NCBI RefSeq assembly: GCF_002150765.1
Contig: NZ_MUYM01000012.1
Coordinates: 99,094 to 163,093 of the forward strand
Reading direction: 5' to 3'
From: Lentzea kentuckyensis
Lineage (GTDB): Bacteria; Actinomycetota; Actinomycetes; Mycobacteriales; Pseudonocardiaceae
Length of the DNA: 64,000 nucleotides
The notes beneath the pieces are model-generated. The model saw only the letters and a program-made list of their open reading frames with translations. It did not search any database and was not told where the DNA came from. Below, piece after piece: positions 36,783 to 45,723 of this stretch (position 1 is its first letter; every line of letters begins with the position of its first letter). Position numbers and translations under genes: made by a program.

Positions 36783-39588
36783 GACGGGCTCCTTCCTTGT
36801 CGTAGAGCACGGATTCGGTGACGGTGACCGGCACGAGCGCGTCCTCGACGGGCACGTACAGGGTCTCGCCGATGCGTTCGTGACCCGACCGCACCAGGGC
36901 GAGGGCGAACGTGCGGCCGAGCGCCGCGCTGGGGTAGCTGGACGTGACGTGGCCGAGCATCCGCACCGGTGGTTCGGGCAGGCGGTCGGTCTCGACGATC
37001 TGCGACCCCTCCGGCAGCAGCACGTCAGGGTCCACCGGCAGCAGGCCGACGAGCTGCTTGCGGTCCGTGCGGTCGTTCTCCGCGCGGGAGAACGAGCGCT
37101 TGCCGATGAAGTCGGGCTTCTTCTTCGACACCGCCCACGACATCCCGAGATCCTGCGGCGTCACCGTCGCGTCGGTCTCCTGGCCGATGATCGGGTAGCC
37201 CTTCTCGGCCCGCAGCACGTGCATGGTTTCGGTGCCGTACGGGGTGATCCCGTACTTCTCCCCCGCCGCCATCAGCGCTTCCCAGACGGCGAGGCCGTGC
37301 CAGGCGGTCACGTTGATCTCGTAGGCCAGCTCGCCGGAGAAGCTGATCCGGCAGACCCGCGCCGGAACGCCGGCCACCTCGGTGTCGTGCCACGTCATGA
37401 ACTCGAACGCCTCGTTGCTGACGTCGAGACCGGGCGCCACCTCCCCGAGCACGGCCCGGGATTTGGGGCCCACCAACGGGATCGTGACCCAGTGCTCGGT
37501 GACCGAGGCGCAGTGCACGTCGAGGTGCGGCCACTCCGTCTGCAGCCACTCCTCCATCCAGTCGAGGATCTTGGCGGCGTTGCCGGTGGTCGTGGTGACG
37601 AGGTAGCGCTGCTCGCCGACCCGGATCACGGTGCCGTCGTCGATCACCATCCCGTCGACGCCGCACATGACGCCGTACCGGATCTTGCCGACCTTCAGAT
37701 TGCTCATCATGTTCGTGTAGAGCATGTCCAGGAACTTGCCGGCGTCACGGCCCTGCACGTCGATCTTGCCCAGCGTCGAGCCGTCCATCATGCCGACGCT
37801 CTCGCGCGTGGCCCGGCATTCCCGCAGCACGGCCGCGTGCAGGTCCTCGCCGGGCCGCGGGTAGTACCAGGGTCGCTTCCACTGGCCGACGTTCTCGAAC
37901 AACGCCCCGTGCGCCACATGCCACGGGTGGATCGCCGTGACGCGCACCGGATCGTGCAGCTCACCGCGGTCACGTCCAGCCAGCGCCGCGAACGACACCG
38001 AGGTGTACGGCGGGCGGAACGTGGTGGGCCGCTGGTCCTCCAGTTCGACACCCAGCGCCTCGGCGACGATGCCCGCCGCGATCATGCCGGACGTCTTGCC
38101 CTGGTCGTGGGCCGTGCCGATGGTCGTGTACCGCTTGATGTGCTCCAACGAACGCAGCCCCGCACCGGTCGCGCGGAGCACATCCGTGACGGTCGCATCG
38201 CGTTGCAGGTCGACGAAACTCGCGTCCTCATCGCCAGGAACCCGCCACAGCACCAGACCGGACCGTGCCGTGCACCGCGAGTCCGACACCGGCAGCGGCA
38301 CCTGACCACCCGGCGCGAACCCGGCCGCACCGGCGGCCTCGGCACCGGCGTCCCGCCCCTGCCGGGCGCACCCGTTCAGATCCAGCTCACCGGTCGCGGA
38401 TCCCGCGACCCGGACGGTGGAGAGTTCCTCGCCCGGCACGAAAGCACCGAGTTCCGCTTCGTAGCGCAGCTTTCCGCGAGCCTGGCTGAAGAGACTGACG
38501 ACGGGGTTCCACCCACCCGACACCAGCAGCGCGTCGCAGTCGATCTTCGAGCCGCCGACGTGCACCGCGCTGACTCGGCCGGTGCCTTCGGTGCCGGTGA
38601 CCACCTGGCCGGCCCGGACCTCGATGCCCCGCGCCGCGCACTCGGTGGCGAGCCTGGCGGGCGCCTCCGGCCGGGCGTCGGCGATCAGCGCGATGTCCAC
38701 CCCGGACTCGGCGAGGTCGATCGCCGCGCAGTACGCGCTGTCGTTGGTGGTGAACACCACGGCCTGGGAGCCGGGCAGGACGCCGTAGCGGTGCAGGAAC
38801 GTGCGGGCGGAAGAAGCCAGCATGATGCCGGGGCGGTCGTTGTCGGCGAACACCACGGGCCGTTCGTGCGCACCGGTCGCGAGCACCGTCTGCTTGGTCC
38901 GGATCCGCCAGACCCGTTGCCGTGCAACCGAAGCGGGCGCGGCGAAGCCGAGGTGGTCGGTCCGCTTCTGCAACGCCAGCACGAACCCGTCCTGGTACAT
39001 GCCGAACGCGGTCGTGCGCTCCAGCACCAGCACACCGGGCGTGCTCCTGAGCTCCGCGACGATGTCGGCGACCCACTCGGCGGCCGGCCGGTCGTCGAGG
39101 TACTCCTCCACGCCCAGCAACGCGCCGCCGGCCTGGTTCTGTTCGTCCACCAGGACAACCCGTGCGCCACTGCGGGCGGCGGTCAACGCCGCCACCAGAC
39201 CAGCAGGGCCGGCGCCGACCACGAGCACGTCGCAGTGCTCGTGCTTGGCGTCGTACCGAGCCGGGTCCGGTTCGGCCGCCAGCCGGCCCTGCCCCGCGAG
39301 CCCACGCGCTTCCAGACCGTCGTACAGCTCGACGGTCGTGGCGAGCAGCATCGGCTCGGAGAAGGGCGCCTCGATCTGCACCAGCGACGTCGGGTCCTCG
39401 GATCCCGCCGCGACGACACCACGCGGCCGGCCGAGCTTCACGCTGCTGCCGATCTCGTGCACGCCATTGGCGAGCAGGGCCGACGCGAGCGTGTCGCCGG
39501 GGTGGCCGGTCAGCTTCCGGCCGTTGAAGGTGAAGTGCAGCAGGGTGTTCCGGTCGATCGCGCCACCGGTGGGAGTCCGGAACGTCAC
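36772..39588 (-). CDS. soxA: Sarcosine oxidase alpha subunit
   Basis: 938 residues. N-terminal ferredoxin-like domain (FTFNGRKLTGHPGDTLASALLANG), NAD-binding/FAD-like Rossmann region with GAGPAG at 125-130, then after about 550 a GcvT-like folate-binding domain (DGSTLGKIDVQGRDAGKFLDM, EWLQTEWPHLDVHCASVTEHW). Oxidises sarcosine to glycine with transfer of the methyl carbon to THF, making 5,10-methylene-THF and H2O2 with the beta chain. Four-base overlap with soxD. Confidence 0.96.
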   Translation of the reverse strand: MTFRTPTGGAIDRNTLLHFTFNGRKLTGHPGDTLASALLANGVHEIGSSVKLGRPRGVVAAGSEDPTSLVQIEAPFSEPMLLATTVELYDGLEARGLAGQGRLAAEPDPARYDAKHEHCDVLVVGAGPAGLVAALTAARSGARVVLVDEQNQAGGALLGVEEYLDDRPAAEWVADIVAELRSTPGVLVLERTTAFGMYQDGFVLALQKRTDHLGFAAPASVARQRVWRIRTKQTVLATGAHERPVVFADNDRPGIMLASSARTFLHRYGVLPGSQAVVFTTNDSAYCAAIDLAESGVDIALIADARPEAPARLATECAARGIEVRAGQVVTGTEGTGRVSAVHVGGSKIDCDALLVSGGWNPVVSLFSQARGKLRYEAELGAFVPGEELSTVRVAGSATGELDLNGCARQGRDAGAEAAGAAGFAPGGQVPLPVSDSRCTARSGLVLWRVPGDEDASFVDLQRDATVTDVLRATGAGLRSLEHIKRYTTIGTAHDQGKTSGMIAAGIVAEALGVELEDQRPTTFRPPYTSVSFAALAGRDRGELHDPVRVTAIHPWHVAHGALFENVGQWKRPWYYPRPGEDLHAAVLRECRATRESVGMMDGSTLGKIDVQGRDAGKFLDMLYTNMMSNLKVGKIRYGVMCGVDGMVIDDGTVIRVGEQRYLVTTTTGNAAKILDWMEEWLQTEWPHLDVHCASVTEHWVTIPLVGPKSRAVLGEVAPGLDVSNEAFEFMTWHDTEVAGVPARVCRISFSGELAYEINVTAWHGLAVWEALMAAGEKYGITPYGTETMHVLRAEKGYPIIGQETDATVTPQDLGMSWAVSKKKPDFIGKRSFSRAENDRTDRKQLVGLLPVDPDVLLPEGSQIVETDRLPEPPVRMLGHVTSSYPSAALGRTFALALVRSGHERIGETLYVPVEDALVPVTVTESVLYDKEGARRDG

Positions 39589-39866
39589 GAGGCCACCTCC
39601 GGCATCGGCTCGCCCGCGCGGTAGACGGCGAGCAGGTCGTGGGAACGGGTGTCACGCACGGCGTTGAACCACCGCCGGCACCCGGCACTGTGGCTCCAGC
39701 GCTCGGCGAACGGGCCGCTCGGGTTGTCCCGGAAGAACACGTACTGCGCCCACTCCTCGTCGGTCAGCGCCGACGGGTCCTCGGGGTACGCGACGTGGGC
39801 CTGGCCGCCGTAGTGGAACTCCGCTTCCTCGCGCGGCCCGCACCACGGACACGGGATGAGTTGCAT
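39585..39866 (-). CDS. soxD: Sarcosine oxidase delta subunit
   Basis: 93 residues. Zinc site CPWCG (Cys6, Cys9) with a later His and Cys in SHSAGCRRWF; also YVFFRDNPSGPFAERW, highly typical. Small zinc-binding subunit needed for assembly. Between soxB and soxA in the usual B-D-A-G order. Confidence 0.95.
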   Translation of the reverse strand: MQLIPCPWCGPREEAEFHYGGQAHVAYPEDPSALTDEEWAQYVFFRDNPSGPFAERWSHSAGCRRWFNAVRDTRSHDLLAVYRAGEPMPEVAS

Positions 39867-39877
39867 GTCTGCTCCTA

Positions 39878-41107
39878 CTAGTGCGCGACGGCGGCGGCGC
39901 CGTGCTCGTCGACGAGAGCGCCCGTGGTGAAGCGCTCGAGGGTGAACGGCTCGTTGTAGGGGTGCGGCTTGTCGTGGGCGATGGTGTGCGCGAAGCAGTC
40001 ACCGACACCGGGCGTGGCCTTGAACCCGCCGGTTCCCCAACCGCAGTTCAGGTACAGCCCGCCGACCGGCGTGAGACCGACGATCGGCGACGCGTCCGGG
40101 CTGACGTCGACGATGCCCGCCCACGTCCGCAGCAGGTGGGCCCGCGCGAAGACCGGGAAGAGCTCCAGCGCCGCCGACATCTGCTGCTCGATGATGTGGA
40201 ACGAACCCCGCTGGCCGTAACCGTTGTAGCTGTCGATTCCGGCGCCCATCACCAGTTCTCCCTTGTGTGCCTGGGAGACGTAGACGTGCACGGCGTTCGA
40301 CATCACGACGGTCGGGTGCACAGGCTCCAGCAGCTCGGACACCAAGGCCTGCAACGGGTGCGAGGCCAGCGGCAACCTGAGCCCCACCATCCTGGCGAGC
40401 ACCGAACTGTGCCCGGCCGCGCACAACGCGACCTTGCCGGCGGCGATCCGGCCGCGCGAGGTCTCGACGGCGGTGATCCGGTCACCCGTCGTTTCGAGCC
40501 CGGTGACCTCGCAGTTCTGGATGAGGTCGACGCCCATCGCGTGCGCGGCCCGCGCGTAGCCCCAGGCCACGTAGTCGTGCTTGGCGATGCCCGCACGCGG
40601 CTGGTAGGTCGCGCCCAGCACCGGGTAGCGCACGTCCGGCGAGGTGTTGACGATCGGGCAGATCTCCTTGACCCCGGCGGGATCCACCCACTCCGCGTCG
40701 ATGCCGTTGAGCCGGTTCGCGTTGACCCTGCGGATGCTGTCGCGCACGTCCTGCAAGCTGTGCGCGAGGTTCAGCACACCGCGCTGGTCGAACAGGATCG
40801 GGTAGCCGAGGTCCTCCTCCAGGCCTTCCCAGAGCTTCAGCGAGTGCTCGTAGATGCCGGAGCTCTCGTCCCACAGGTAGTTCGACCGGATGATCGTGGT
40901 GTTGCGGGCCATGTTGCCGCCGGCGAGCCAGCCCTTCTCCAGCACCGCGACGTTGGTGATGCCGTGGACCTTGGCCAGGTAGTAGGCGGTGGCGAGGCCG
41001 TGCCCTCCGCCGCCCACGATCACGACGTCGTAGGAGGCCTTCGGTTCCGGGTTGTCCCAGAGGAAGTCCGGGTGCTCGGGCAGATGTGCTCCGGGCGGGC
41101 TGGTCAT
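39878..41107 (-). CDS. soxB: Sarcosine oxidase beta subunit
   Basis: 409 residues. FAD-binding [41 protein letters not shown], and the region around [19 protein letters not shown] with the His expected to hold covalent FMN in this family. C-terminus has [22 protein letters not shown]. Catalytic subunit for sarcosine oxidation. ATG at 41107 with GGAGG 8 nt upstream. First gene of soxBDAG-purU, divergent from the GntR gene. Confidence 0.95.
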   Translation of the reverse strand: MTSPPGAHLPEHPDFLWDNPEPKASYDVVIVGGGGHGLATAYYLAKVHGITNVAVLEKGWLAGGNMARNTTIIRSNYLWDESSGIYEHSLKLWEGLEEDLGYPILFDQRGVLNLAHSLQDVRDSIRRVNANRLNGIDAEWVDPAGVKEICPIVNTSPDVRYPVLGATYQPRAGIAKHDYVAWGYARAAHAMGVDLIQNCEVTGLETTGDRITAVETSRGRIAAGKVALCAAGHSSVLARMVGLRLPLASHPLQALVSELLEPVHPTVVMSNAVHVYVSQAHKGELVMGAGIDSYNGYGQRGSFHIIEQQMSAALELFPVFARAHLLRTWAGIVDVSPDASPIVGLTPVGGLYLNCGWGTGGFKATPGVGDCFAHTIAHDKPHPYNEPFTLERFTTGALVDEHGAAAVAH

Positions 41108-41140
41108 TGCGACGCCTCCAGCGAAATCATCTGGTCGACT

Positions 41141-41154
41141 ACTGGTATATCAGT
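41141..41154. promoter_or_regulatory. Putative GntR operator between soxB and gntR
   Basis: ACTGGTATATCAGT, a near-palindrome (one mismatch pair) of the form bound by FCD-type GntR proteins, in the 68-bp divergent gap. Confidence 0.5.
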
Positions 41155-41162
41155 CTGTGCAG

Positions 41163-41168
41163 TACAGT
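41163..41168 (+). promoter_or_regulatory. -10 box of leaderless promoter for GntR gene
   Basis: TACAGT, then 7 nt to the ATG at 41176. Confidence 0.5.
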
Positions 41169-41175
41169 AGGTCAC

Positions 41176-41835
41176 ATGAACGCACGGGTCAACGACGAGC
41201 CCGCCGCCATCTCACTCACCGAGCAGGCGTACGCCGTGCTGCGCGATCGCCTGGTGATGCTGGAGATCAAGCCGGGCGAGCCCATCAACGAGGACCGGCT
41301 GCGCACCGAGCTCGGCGTCGGCCGCACCCCCATCCGCGAAGCCCTGAAGCGCCTGGAGCAGGAACGGCTCGTCATCGCCTTCCCGCGCCGCGGCACGTTC
41401 GCCACCGACGTGAACATCTCCGACCTCTCCCACATCTCCGAGGTGCGGCGGACCCTGGAGCCCCTGGCCTGCACCGCCGCCGCCGAACGGTCCACAGCAG
41501 AAGATCGCGCCACGCTGACCGAGCTGCGGTCCCAGCTGGAGAACGCTGCCCGGCCCGGCGACAACACGGAACTCCTGCGCACCGACGTCGGCGTGCACCG
41601 CGCGATCTACGGGTGCGTGCACAACCCGTTCCTCGAAGACACGCTGATCTCCTACGACAACCTGGCGACCCGCATCTGGTGCGTCTTCCTGCCGCGACTG
41701 TCCGGAATGGCCGGTCACGTCGACGAGCACGTCCCGCTGCTGACCGCGATCATCGAAGGTGACGCCGACAAGGCCTCTGAGCTCGCTTCCCAGCACGTCG
41801 TCGGCTTCGAACGCGCGATCCGCGCGCTGATCTGA
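41176..41835 (+). CDS. GntR-family (FCD) regulator of sarcosine/betaine genes
   Basis: 219 residues. N-terminal winged HTH (AYAVLRDRLVMLEIKPGEPINEDRLRTELGVGRTPIREALKRLEQERLV), then an all-helical FCD effector domain with metal-site residues in DVGVHRAIYGCVHNP and HVDEHVPLL. Divergent from soxB with a palindrome between, so it likely controls the sox operon. Its last 72 bases form the first copy of a triplicated 87-bp repeat that continues past the stop codon. Confidence 0.9.
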   Translation: MNARVNDEPAAISLTEQAYAVLRDRLVMLEIKPGEPINEDRLRTELGVGRTPIREALKRLEQERLVIAFPRRGTFATDVNISDLSHISEVRRTLEPLACTAAAERSTAEDRATLTELRSQLENAARPGDNTELLRTDVGVHRAIYGCVHNPFLEDTLISYDNLATRIWCVFLPRLSGMAGHVDEHVPLLTAIIEGDADKASELASQHVVGFERAIRALI

Positions 41836-42046
41836 GAAAGTCAAAGCTGCGCCGACAAGGCCTCTGAGCTCGCTTCCCAGCACGTCATCGGCTTCGAACG
41901 CGCGATCCGCGCGCTGATCTGAGAAAGTCAAAGCTGCGCCGACAAGGCCTCCGAACTCGCTTCCCAGCACGTCGTCGGCTTCGAACGCGCGATCCGCGCG
42001 CTGATCTGAGGAAGTAAAGGCTGCGCGATCCGCGCGCTGATCTGAG
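41764..42046. repeat. 87-bp tandem repeat of the gntR 3' end (three copies plus a fragment)
   Basis: Units begin at 41764, 41851 and 41938 (each starts GCCGACAAGGCC) and a fourth, cut to its last 22 bases, at 42025-42046. The unit is exactly 29 codons and includes the gntR stop codon, so copies 2 and 3 repeat the coding frame for the last 22 residues after the stop. Copies differ by a few bases (for example GTCGTC against GTCATC). Confidence 0.95.
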
Positions 42047-42050
42047 CCCG

Positions 42051-42574
42051 TCACGGCCGCACCAGCCGGATGACGACGGCCTTGGAGACCGGGGTGTTCG
42101 AGCCGTCAGCCACCGAACGCAGTGGCACCAACGCGTTCGCTTCCGGGTAGTACGCCGCCGCGCAGCCCTTCGGCGTCGGGAACTCGACGACGCGAAACCC
42201 TCGCGCCCAGCGTTCCTCACCGGCGAACTCGGACACGACATCCACCAGGTCGCCGTCGGCGAACCCGGCTGCCGCGATGAGTGGTCGGTCTTCTCCTCCA
42301 GTTCGGACAACGAGTGCTGCGCGAAGAAGTCCGCGCCGATCCGCCGGGTCGTGGCCTCCTCGGCGACGGCCTTCGCGCCGTTCTCGCAGAACTCCGCCAC
42401 CTTGCGGTGACCCTGCGGATCCGGCCACGCGCAGCCGGGACAGTCGAAACCGCCGTGCTGGTTGACCAGGGGCAGGGTCCGCACGGAGCGGACCACACCC
42501 ATCTGCTGCCAGCTGCGGTGCAACGAGACGGCGACGCCGGTGACACCCGCCGCCGACCGCTCAGGTCTTTTCAT
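42051..42574 (-). pseudogene. Molybdopterin oxidoreductase (YdeP/FdhF-like), internally deleted
   Basis: The first part (ATG 42574) reads MKRPERSAAG, then NQHGGFDCPGCAWPDPQG and EFCENGAKAVAEEATTRR, the N-terminus of YdeP-type formate-dehydrogenase-like enzymes with its Cys pair. Near 42290 the frame changes and the sequence jumps to that family's C-terminus: ADGDLVDVVSEFAG, PKGCAAAYYPEANALVPLRS, SKAVVIRLVRP. Family members have about 700-770 residues; roughly 600 are missing. It starts 14 bases inside the BCCT gene's 3' end, so it was the next gene of that operon. A formate-oxidising role in the pathway is inference. Confidence 0.85.
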
Positions 42575-44267
42575 CGACGACTTCCCGTGCCACGACCTGT
42601 CCGTTGCCGTTGCTCTCGGCCTTCACCGGGGTCGGGGCGACCTGCAGGCAGAAGTCGCCGTCGTACTCCTCGTTGCCCACGGCCACGGCCTGCTCGACGA
42701 TCTCGGCGCAGTGCTTCTCGCGCAACACCATCGGGTCGCTGCGCAGGTCCTTCGCCAGCGCCACGCACAGCACGACCATGACGAGCGCGAACGGTGCCGC
42801 GGCGATGATCGTGAGGTTCTGCAGTCCGGTCAGCGCGGTCGCACCGCCGCCACCGACCAGCAACATCACCGCGGCCACGCCACCGGTCGCCACGCCCCAG
42901 AACACCACCAGCCGCCGGTGCGGTTCGATGGCGCCGCGCTGCGACAACGTGCCCATCACCAGCGAAGCCGCGTCCGCACCGGAGACGAAGAAGATCGCCA
43001 CGAGGACCATCACGACCACTCCGGCGACTCCCGCCAGCGGGAACTGGTCGAGCACGCCGAACAGCTGCGACTCCGGGTTCGCCGCGCCGGCCAGGTCCGT
43101 GCCACCGCGCTGCAAGGTGATCGCGGTGCCACCCATGATCGTGAACCAGATCAGGCTGACCACCGACGGCACCAGGATCACGCCGCTGACGAACTGCTTG
43201 ATCGTGCGGCCCCGGCTGATCCGCGCGATGAACATCCCGACGAACGGGGTCCACGAGATCCACCAGGCCCAGTAGAAGATCGTCCACGACGACAGCCAGC
43301 TCTCCATGGCGGCGCCGCCGGACGCGCCGGAGCGGGAGATCATGTCGCCCATCTCCCGGAAGTAGTCACCGATCGCCGCGGGCACCAGGTTGAGGATCAG
43401 CACCGTCGGCCCGACGACGAACACGAACACCGCGAGCACGGTCGCCAGCACCATGTTGATGTTCGACAACCACTGGATGCCCTTGGCCACGCCCGACACC
43501 GCCGACGCCACGAACGCCACCGTCAGCACGGCGATGATCCCGATCAGCACGCCCACACCGGGGTTGTCCGCGACGAACCCGCCGGCCTTCAGCCCGCTGC
43601 CGATCTGCAGCGCGCCGAGCCCGAGCGACGCGGCCGACCCGAACAACGTCGCGAAGATCGCCAGCACGTCGATCAGCCGGCCGAGCGGTCCCTCGGACAC
43701 CCGGTCACCGAACAGCGGCGCGAACGCGGCGCTGATCAGCTGCTTGCGGCCGCGCCGGAACGTGCCGTACGCGATCGCGAGACCGACCACCGCGTAGATC
43801 GACCACGGGTGGATCGCCCAGTGGAAGAGCGAGGTCGCCATCGCCGTCTCGACCGCCGCGTCGGTACCGCCCTCGACCGTGCCGGGCGGTGGTTTCACGA
43901 AGTGCGACAACGGTTCCGCGACGCCGTAGAACATCAGGCCGATGCCCATGCCCGCGCTGAACATCATCGCGACCCACGAGACCGTCCGGAACTCCGGCCG
44001 CTCGCCGTCGTGACCGAGCGGGATCCGGCCGTAGCGGCTGAAGGCCAGCCACAGCGCGAAGATCACGAACCCGGTGGCCGCCGTCAGGAACGCCCAGCCG
44101 GTGTTGCGGATGACCCAGCCGAGCACAGCCGTCGACACGCTGCCGAGGCTTTCCGTGCCGATGATGCCCCAGGCGAGGAACGCCGAGGCGACGGCGGCGG
44201 ACACGACGAACACGACTTTGTCCGTGCCCGTCTTCTCCGTGGTGGGTAAGAACTTCAGTTCGGGCAT
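42561..44267 (-). CDS. BCCT family glycine betaine transporter
   Basis: 568 residues, 12 membrane segments. The Gly-rich MMFSAGMGIGLMFYGVAEP is the sodium/betaine-binding segment of BetP-like carriers, and the aromatic box WAWWISWTPFVGMFIARISRG in helix 8 holds trimethylammonium substrates. The C-terminal tail is acidic, unlike the basic osmosensing tail of BetP, so uptake for catabolism rather than osmoregulation is likely. Sits between gbcA and the broken oxidoreductase gene. Confidence 0.93.
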   Translation of the reverse strand: MPELKFLPTTEKTGTDKVVFVVSAAVASAFLAWGIIGTESLGSVSTAVLGWVIRNTGWAFLTAATGFVIFALWLAFSRYGRIPLGHDGERPEFRTVSWVAMMFSAGMGIGLMFYGVAEPLSHFVKPPPGTVEGGTDAAVETAMATSLFHWAIHPWSIYAVVGLAIAYGTFRRGRKQLISAAFAPLFGDRVSEGPLGRLIDVLAIFATLFGSAASLGLGALQIGSGLKAGGFVADNPGVGVLIGIIAVLTVAFVASAVSGVAKGIQWLSNINMVLATVLAVFVFVVGPTVLILNLVPAAIGDYFREMGDMISRSGASGGAAMESWLSSWTIFYWAWWISWTPFVGMFIARISRGRTIKQFVSGVILVPSVVSLIWFTIMGGTAITLQRGGTDLAGAANPESQLFGVLDQFPLAGVAGVVVMVLVAIFFVSGADAASLVMGTLSQRGAIEPHRRLVVFWGVATGGVAAVMLLVGGGGATALTGLQNLTIIAAAPFALVMVVLCVALAKDLRSDPMVLREKHCAEIVEQAVAVGNEEYDGDFCLQVAPTPVKAESNGNGQVVAREVVDEKT

Positions 44268-44273
44268 GGCTAG

Positions 44274-45404
44274 CTACCACCTCTTCGTCGATGTGGCTTC
44301 CTGTACCCAGCGGTGGAACTCCCCGATGTGGTGTTCGGAGGGAACCAGCACACCCCCTTGCGCGTAGGCCCGCGACGACATCGCGGGCTGGCACCGTTCG
44401 CAGGCCTCGAAGTCCTGCTCGTTGACGCGGTGGAAGAGCTCGACGGACCGCGAGACGTCCTTGCCGGTCGCGACGACGTCCTTGGCGTAGAGCCAGTCGC
44501 ACTCGACGATCGTGCGGTCGGCGGCCATCGGGAACATCCGGTGGATGATCACGTGGTCGGGCACGAGGTTGATGAACACCTGCGGCCGCACGGTGATCGC
44601 GTAGTACCGGCGGTCCTGCTCGGAGTCGACCCCGTCGAGCCGGTCGAAGCCCTCGCTGCCATCGATCGTGAAGCCCTTGATCTCCTCGCCGAACACCGCC
44701 CCGTGCCCGACGTAGTACTGCGCCGCGTACCCGTCCGCGAACTCCGGCAGGACCTCGGTCAGCTCGGGGTGGATGGTCGCGCAGTGGTAGCACTCCATGA
44801 AGTTCTCGATGATGAGCTTCCAGTTGGCCTTGACGTCGTAGGTGATCCGCCGGCCGAGTTCGAGCTCGCTGACCTGGTAGTTGCCGATCGCGTCGAGGTT
44901 GCCGAGCCGCTCCCGCACGTCCTGCTGGACGGTTTCCTCGAACGACGCCGGTTCGTCGGCCAGCGACAGCCACGCGTAGCCGAGCCACTCTCGCAGGTGG
45001 ACCTTCTTGAGGCCGTACTCGACGCGGTCGATGTCCGGCATCGAGGTGAGGTTGGGCGCGGCGACCAGCTTGCCGTCGAGCCCGTAGGTCCAGGCGTGGT
45101 ACGGGCACTGGAAGTTGCGCTTGACCGTGCCGGTCTCCTCGGTGCACAGCTTCGCGCCGCGGTGCCGGCAGATGTTGAGGAACGCGCGCAGCGAGCCGTC
45201 GCGCGACCGGGTCACGAGCACGCTCTCGCGGCCGATCTGGACGGTTCTGAAGTTGCCCGCGTCCGGCAGGTCGGCGCTGCGGACGGCGCAGAACCACATC
45301 TGCTCGAAGATGTTCTCCTGCTCCAGCTCGAAGTTCGCCGGATCGGTGTAGGTGTGGCCGGGCAGGGTGGGGATCAGGCTGGAGGGGAGTTCGGTCGCGG
45401 TCAT
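44274..45404 (-). CDS. gbcA: Glycine betaine monooxygenase, Rieske oxygenase subunit
   Basis: 376 residues from ATG 45404, 6 nt after CGGAG; the GTG at 45410 is too close to that site. Rieske cluster ligands Cys79-x-His81 (CRHRG) and Cys100-x2-His103 (CPYHAW); non-haem iron motif in NFMECYHCATIHPEL. Removes a methyl group from glycine betaine as formaldehyde, giving dimethylglycine. Neighbours (BCCT, dimethylglycine and sarcosine oxidases) fit exactly. The usual partner GbcB is not next to it. Confidence 0.92.
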   Translation of the reverse strand: MTATELPSSLIPTLPGHTYTDPANFELEQENIFEQMWFCAVRSADLPDAGNFRTVQIGRESVLVTRSRDGSLRAFLNICRHRGAKLCTEETGTVKRNFQCPYHAWTYGLDGKLVAAPNLTSMPDIDRVEYGLKKVHLREWLGYAWLSLADEPASFEETVQQDVRERLGNLDAIGNYQVSELELGRRITYDVKANWKLIIENFMECYHCATIHPELTEVLPEFADGYAAQYYVGHGAVFGEEIKGFTIDGSEGFDRLDGVDSEQDRRYYAITVRPQVFINLVPDHVIIHRMFPMAADRTIVECDWLYAKDVVATGKDVSRSVELFHRVNEQDFEACERCQPAMSSRAYAQGGVLVPSEHHIGEFHRWVQEATSTKRW

Positions 45405-45429
45405 GGTCACTCCGTGAAGAAGAGAGATG

Positions 45430-45723
45430 TCAGAGGAGGAGAGATCGCGCGTCTGTGCCGGCGCAGATGACCAGCAACGGTGCGGCGTGGGTGCTCGACC
45501 GCGTCAGGACGCGGGCACCCGTTCCGGACGGCTCGACGTGCCAGTCGATCACCGTCTCCTCGAAGCGCAGGTCGGCGCCCGCGCGGAAGGCCTCGTCCGA
45601 ACTGGGCAGCTCGGCCTGGGTCCGGCTGTCCAGCCCGAGCACGCGCAGCCCCCGCGAGGCGAGCCGGTGCGCGGCCGCCCCGCCGAGGCTGCCGAGCCCG
45701 ATGACGATCGCGTCGTGCGTCAT
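45430..45723 (-). pseudogene. Remnant of a monomeric sarcosine-oxidase/MTOX-like flavoprotein
   Basis: 97 codons. The N-terminus THDAIVIGLGSLGGAAAHRL and GLRVLGLDSR is the FAD-binding start of a roughly 380-residue N-methyl amino acid oxidase. It then jumps to a middle segment (ADLRFEETVIDWHVEPSG, LLVICAGTDARSLL) and stops. At least two large deletions are implied and no catalytic part remains. ATGA overlap with the dimethylglycine oxidase gene shows it was once a coupled operon member. Confidence 0.8.

Noticed and set aside
41764-42046. Possible CRISPR or regulatory array
   Set aside because: The repeats are 87 bp, contiguous, without spacers, and derive from coding sequence.
41212-42054. 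Minus-strand ORF with repeated SDQRADRAFEADD
   Set aside because: It is the reverse reading of the gntR gene and its 87-bp repeats, not a repeat protein.
42462-44249. 595-codon plus-strand ORF
   Set aside because: Shadow of the BCCT transporter gene; no motif, Arg/His/Asp-rich.
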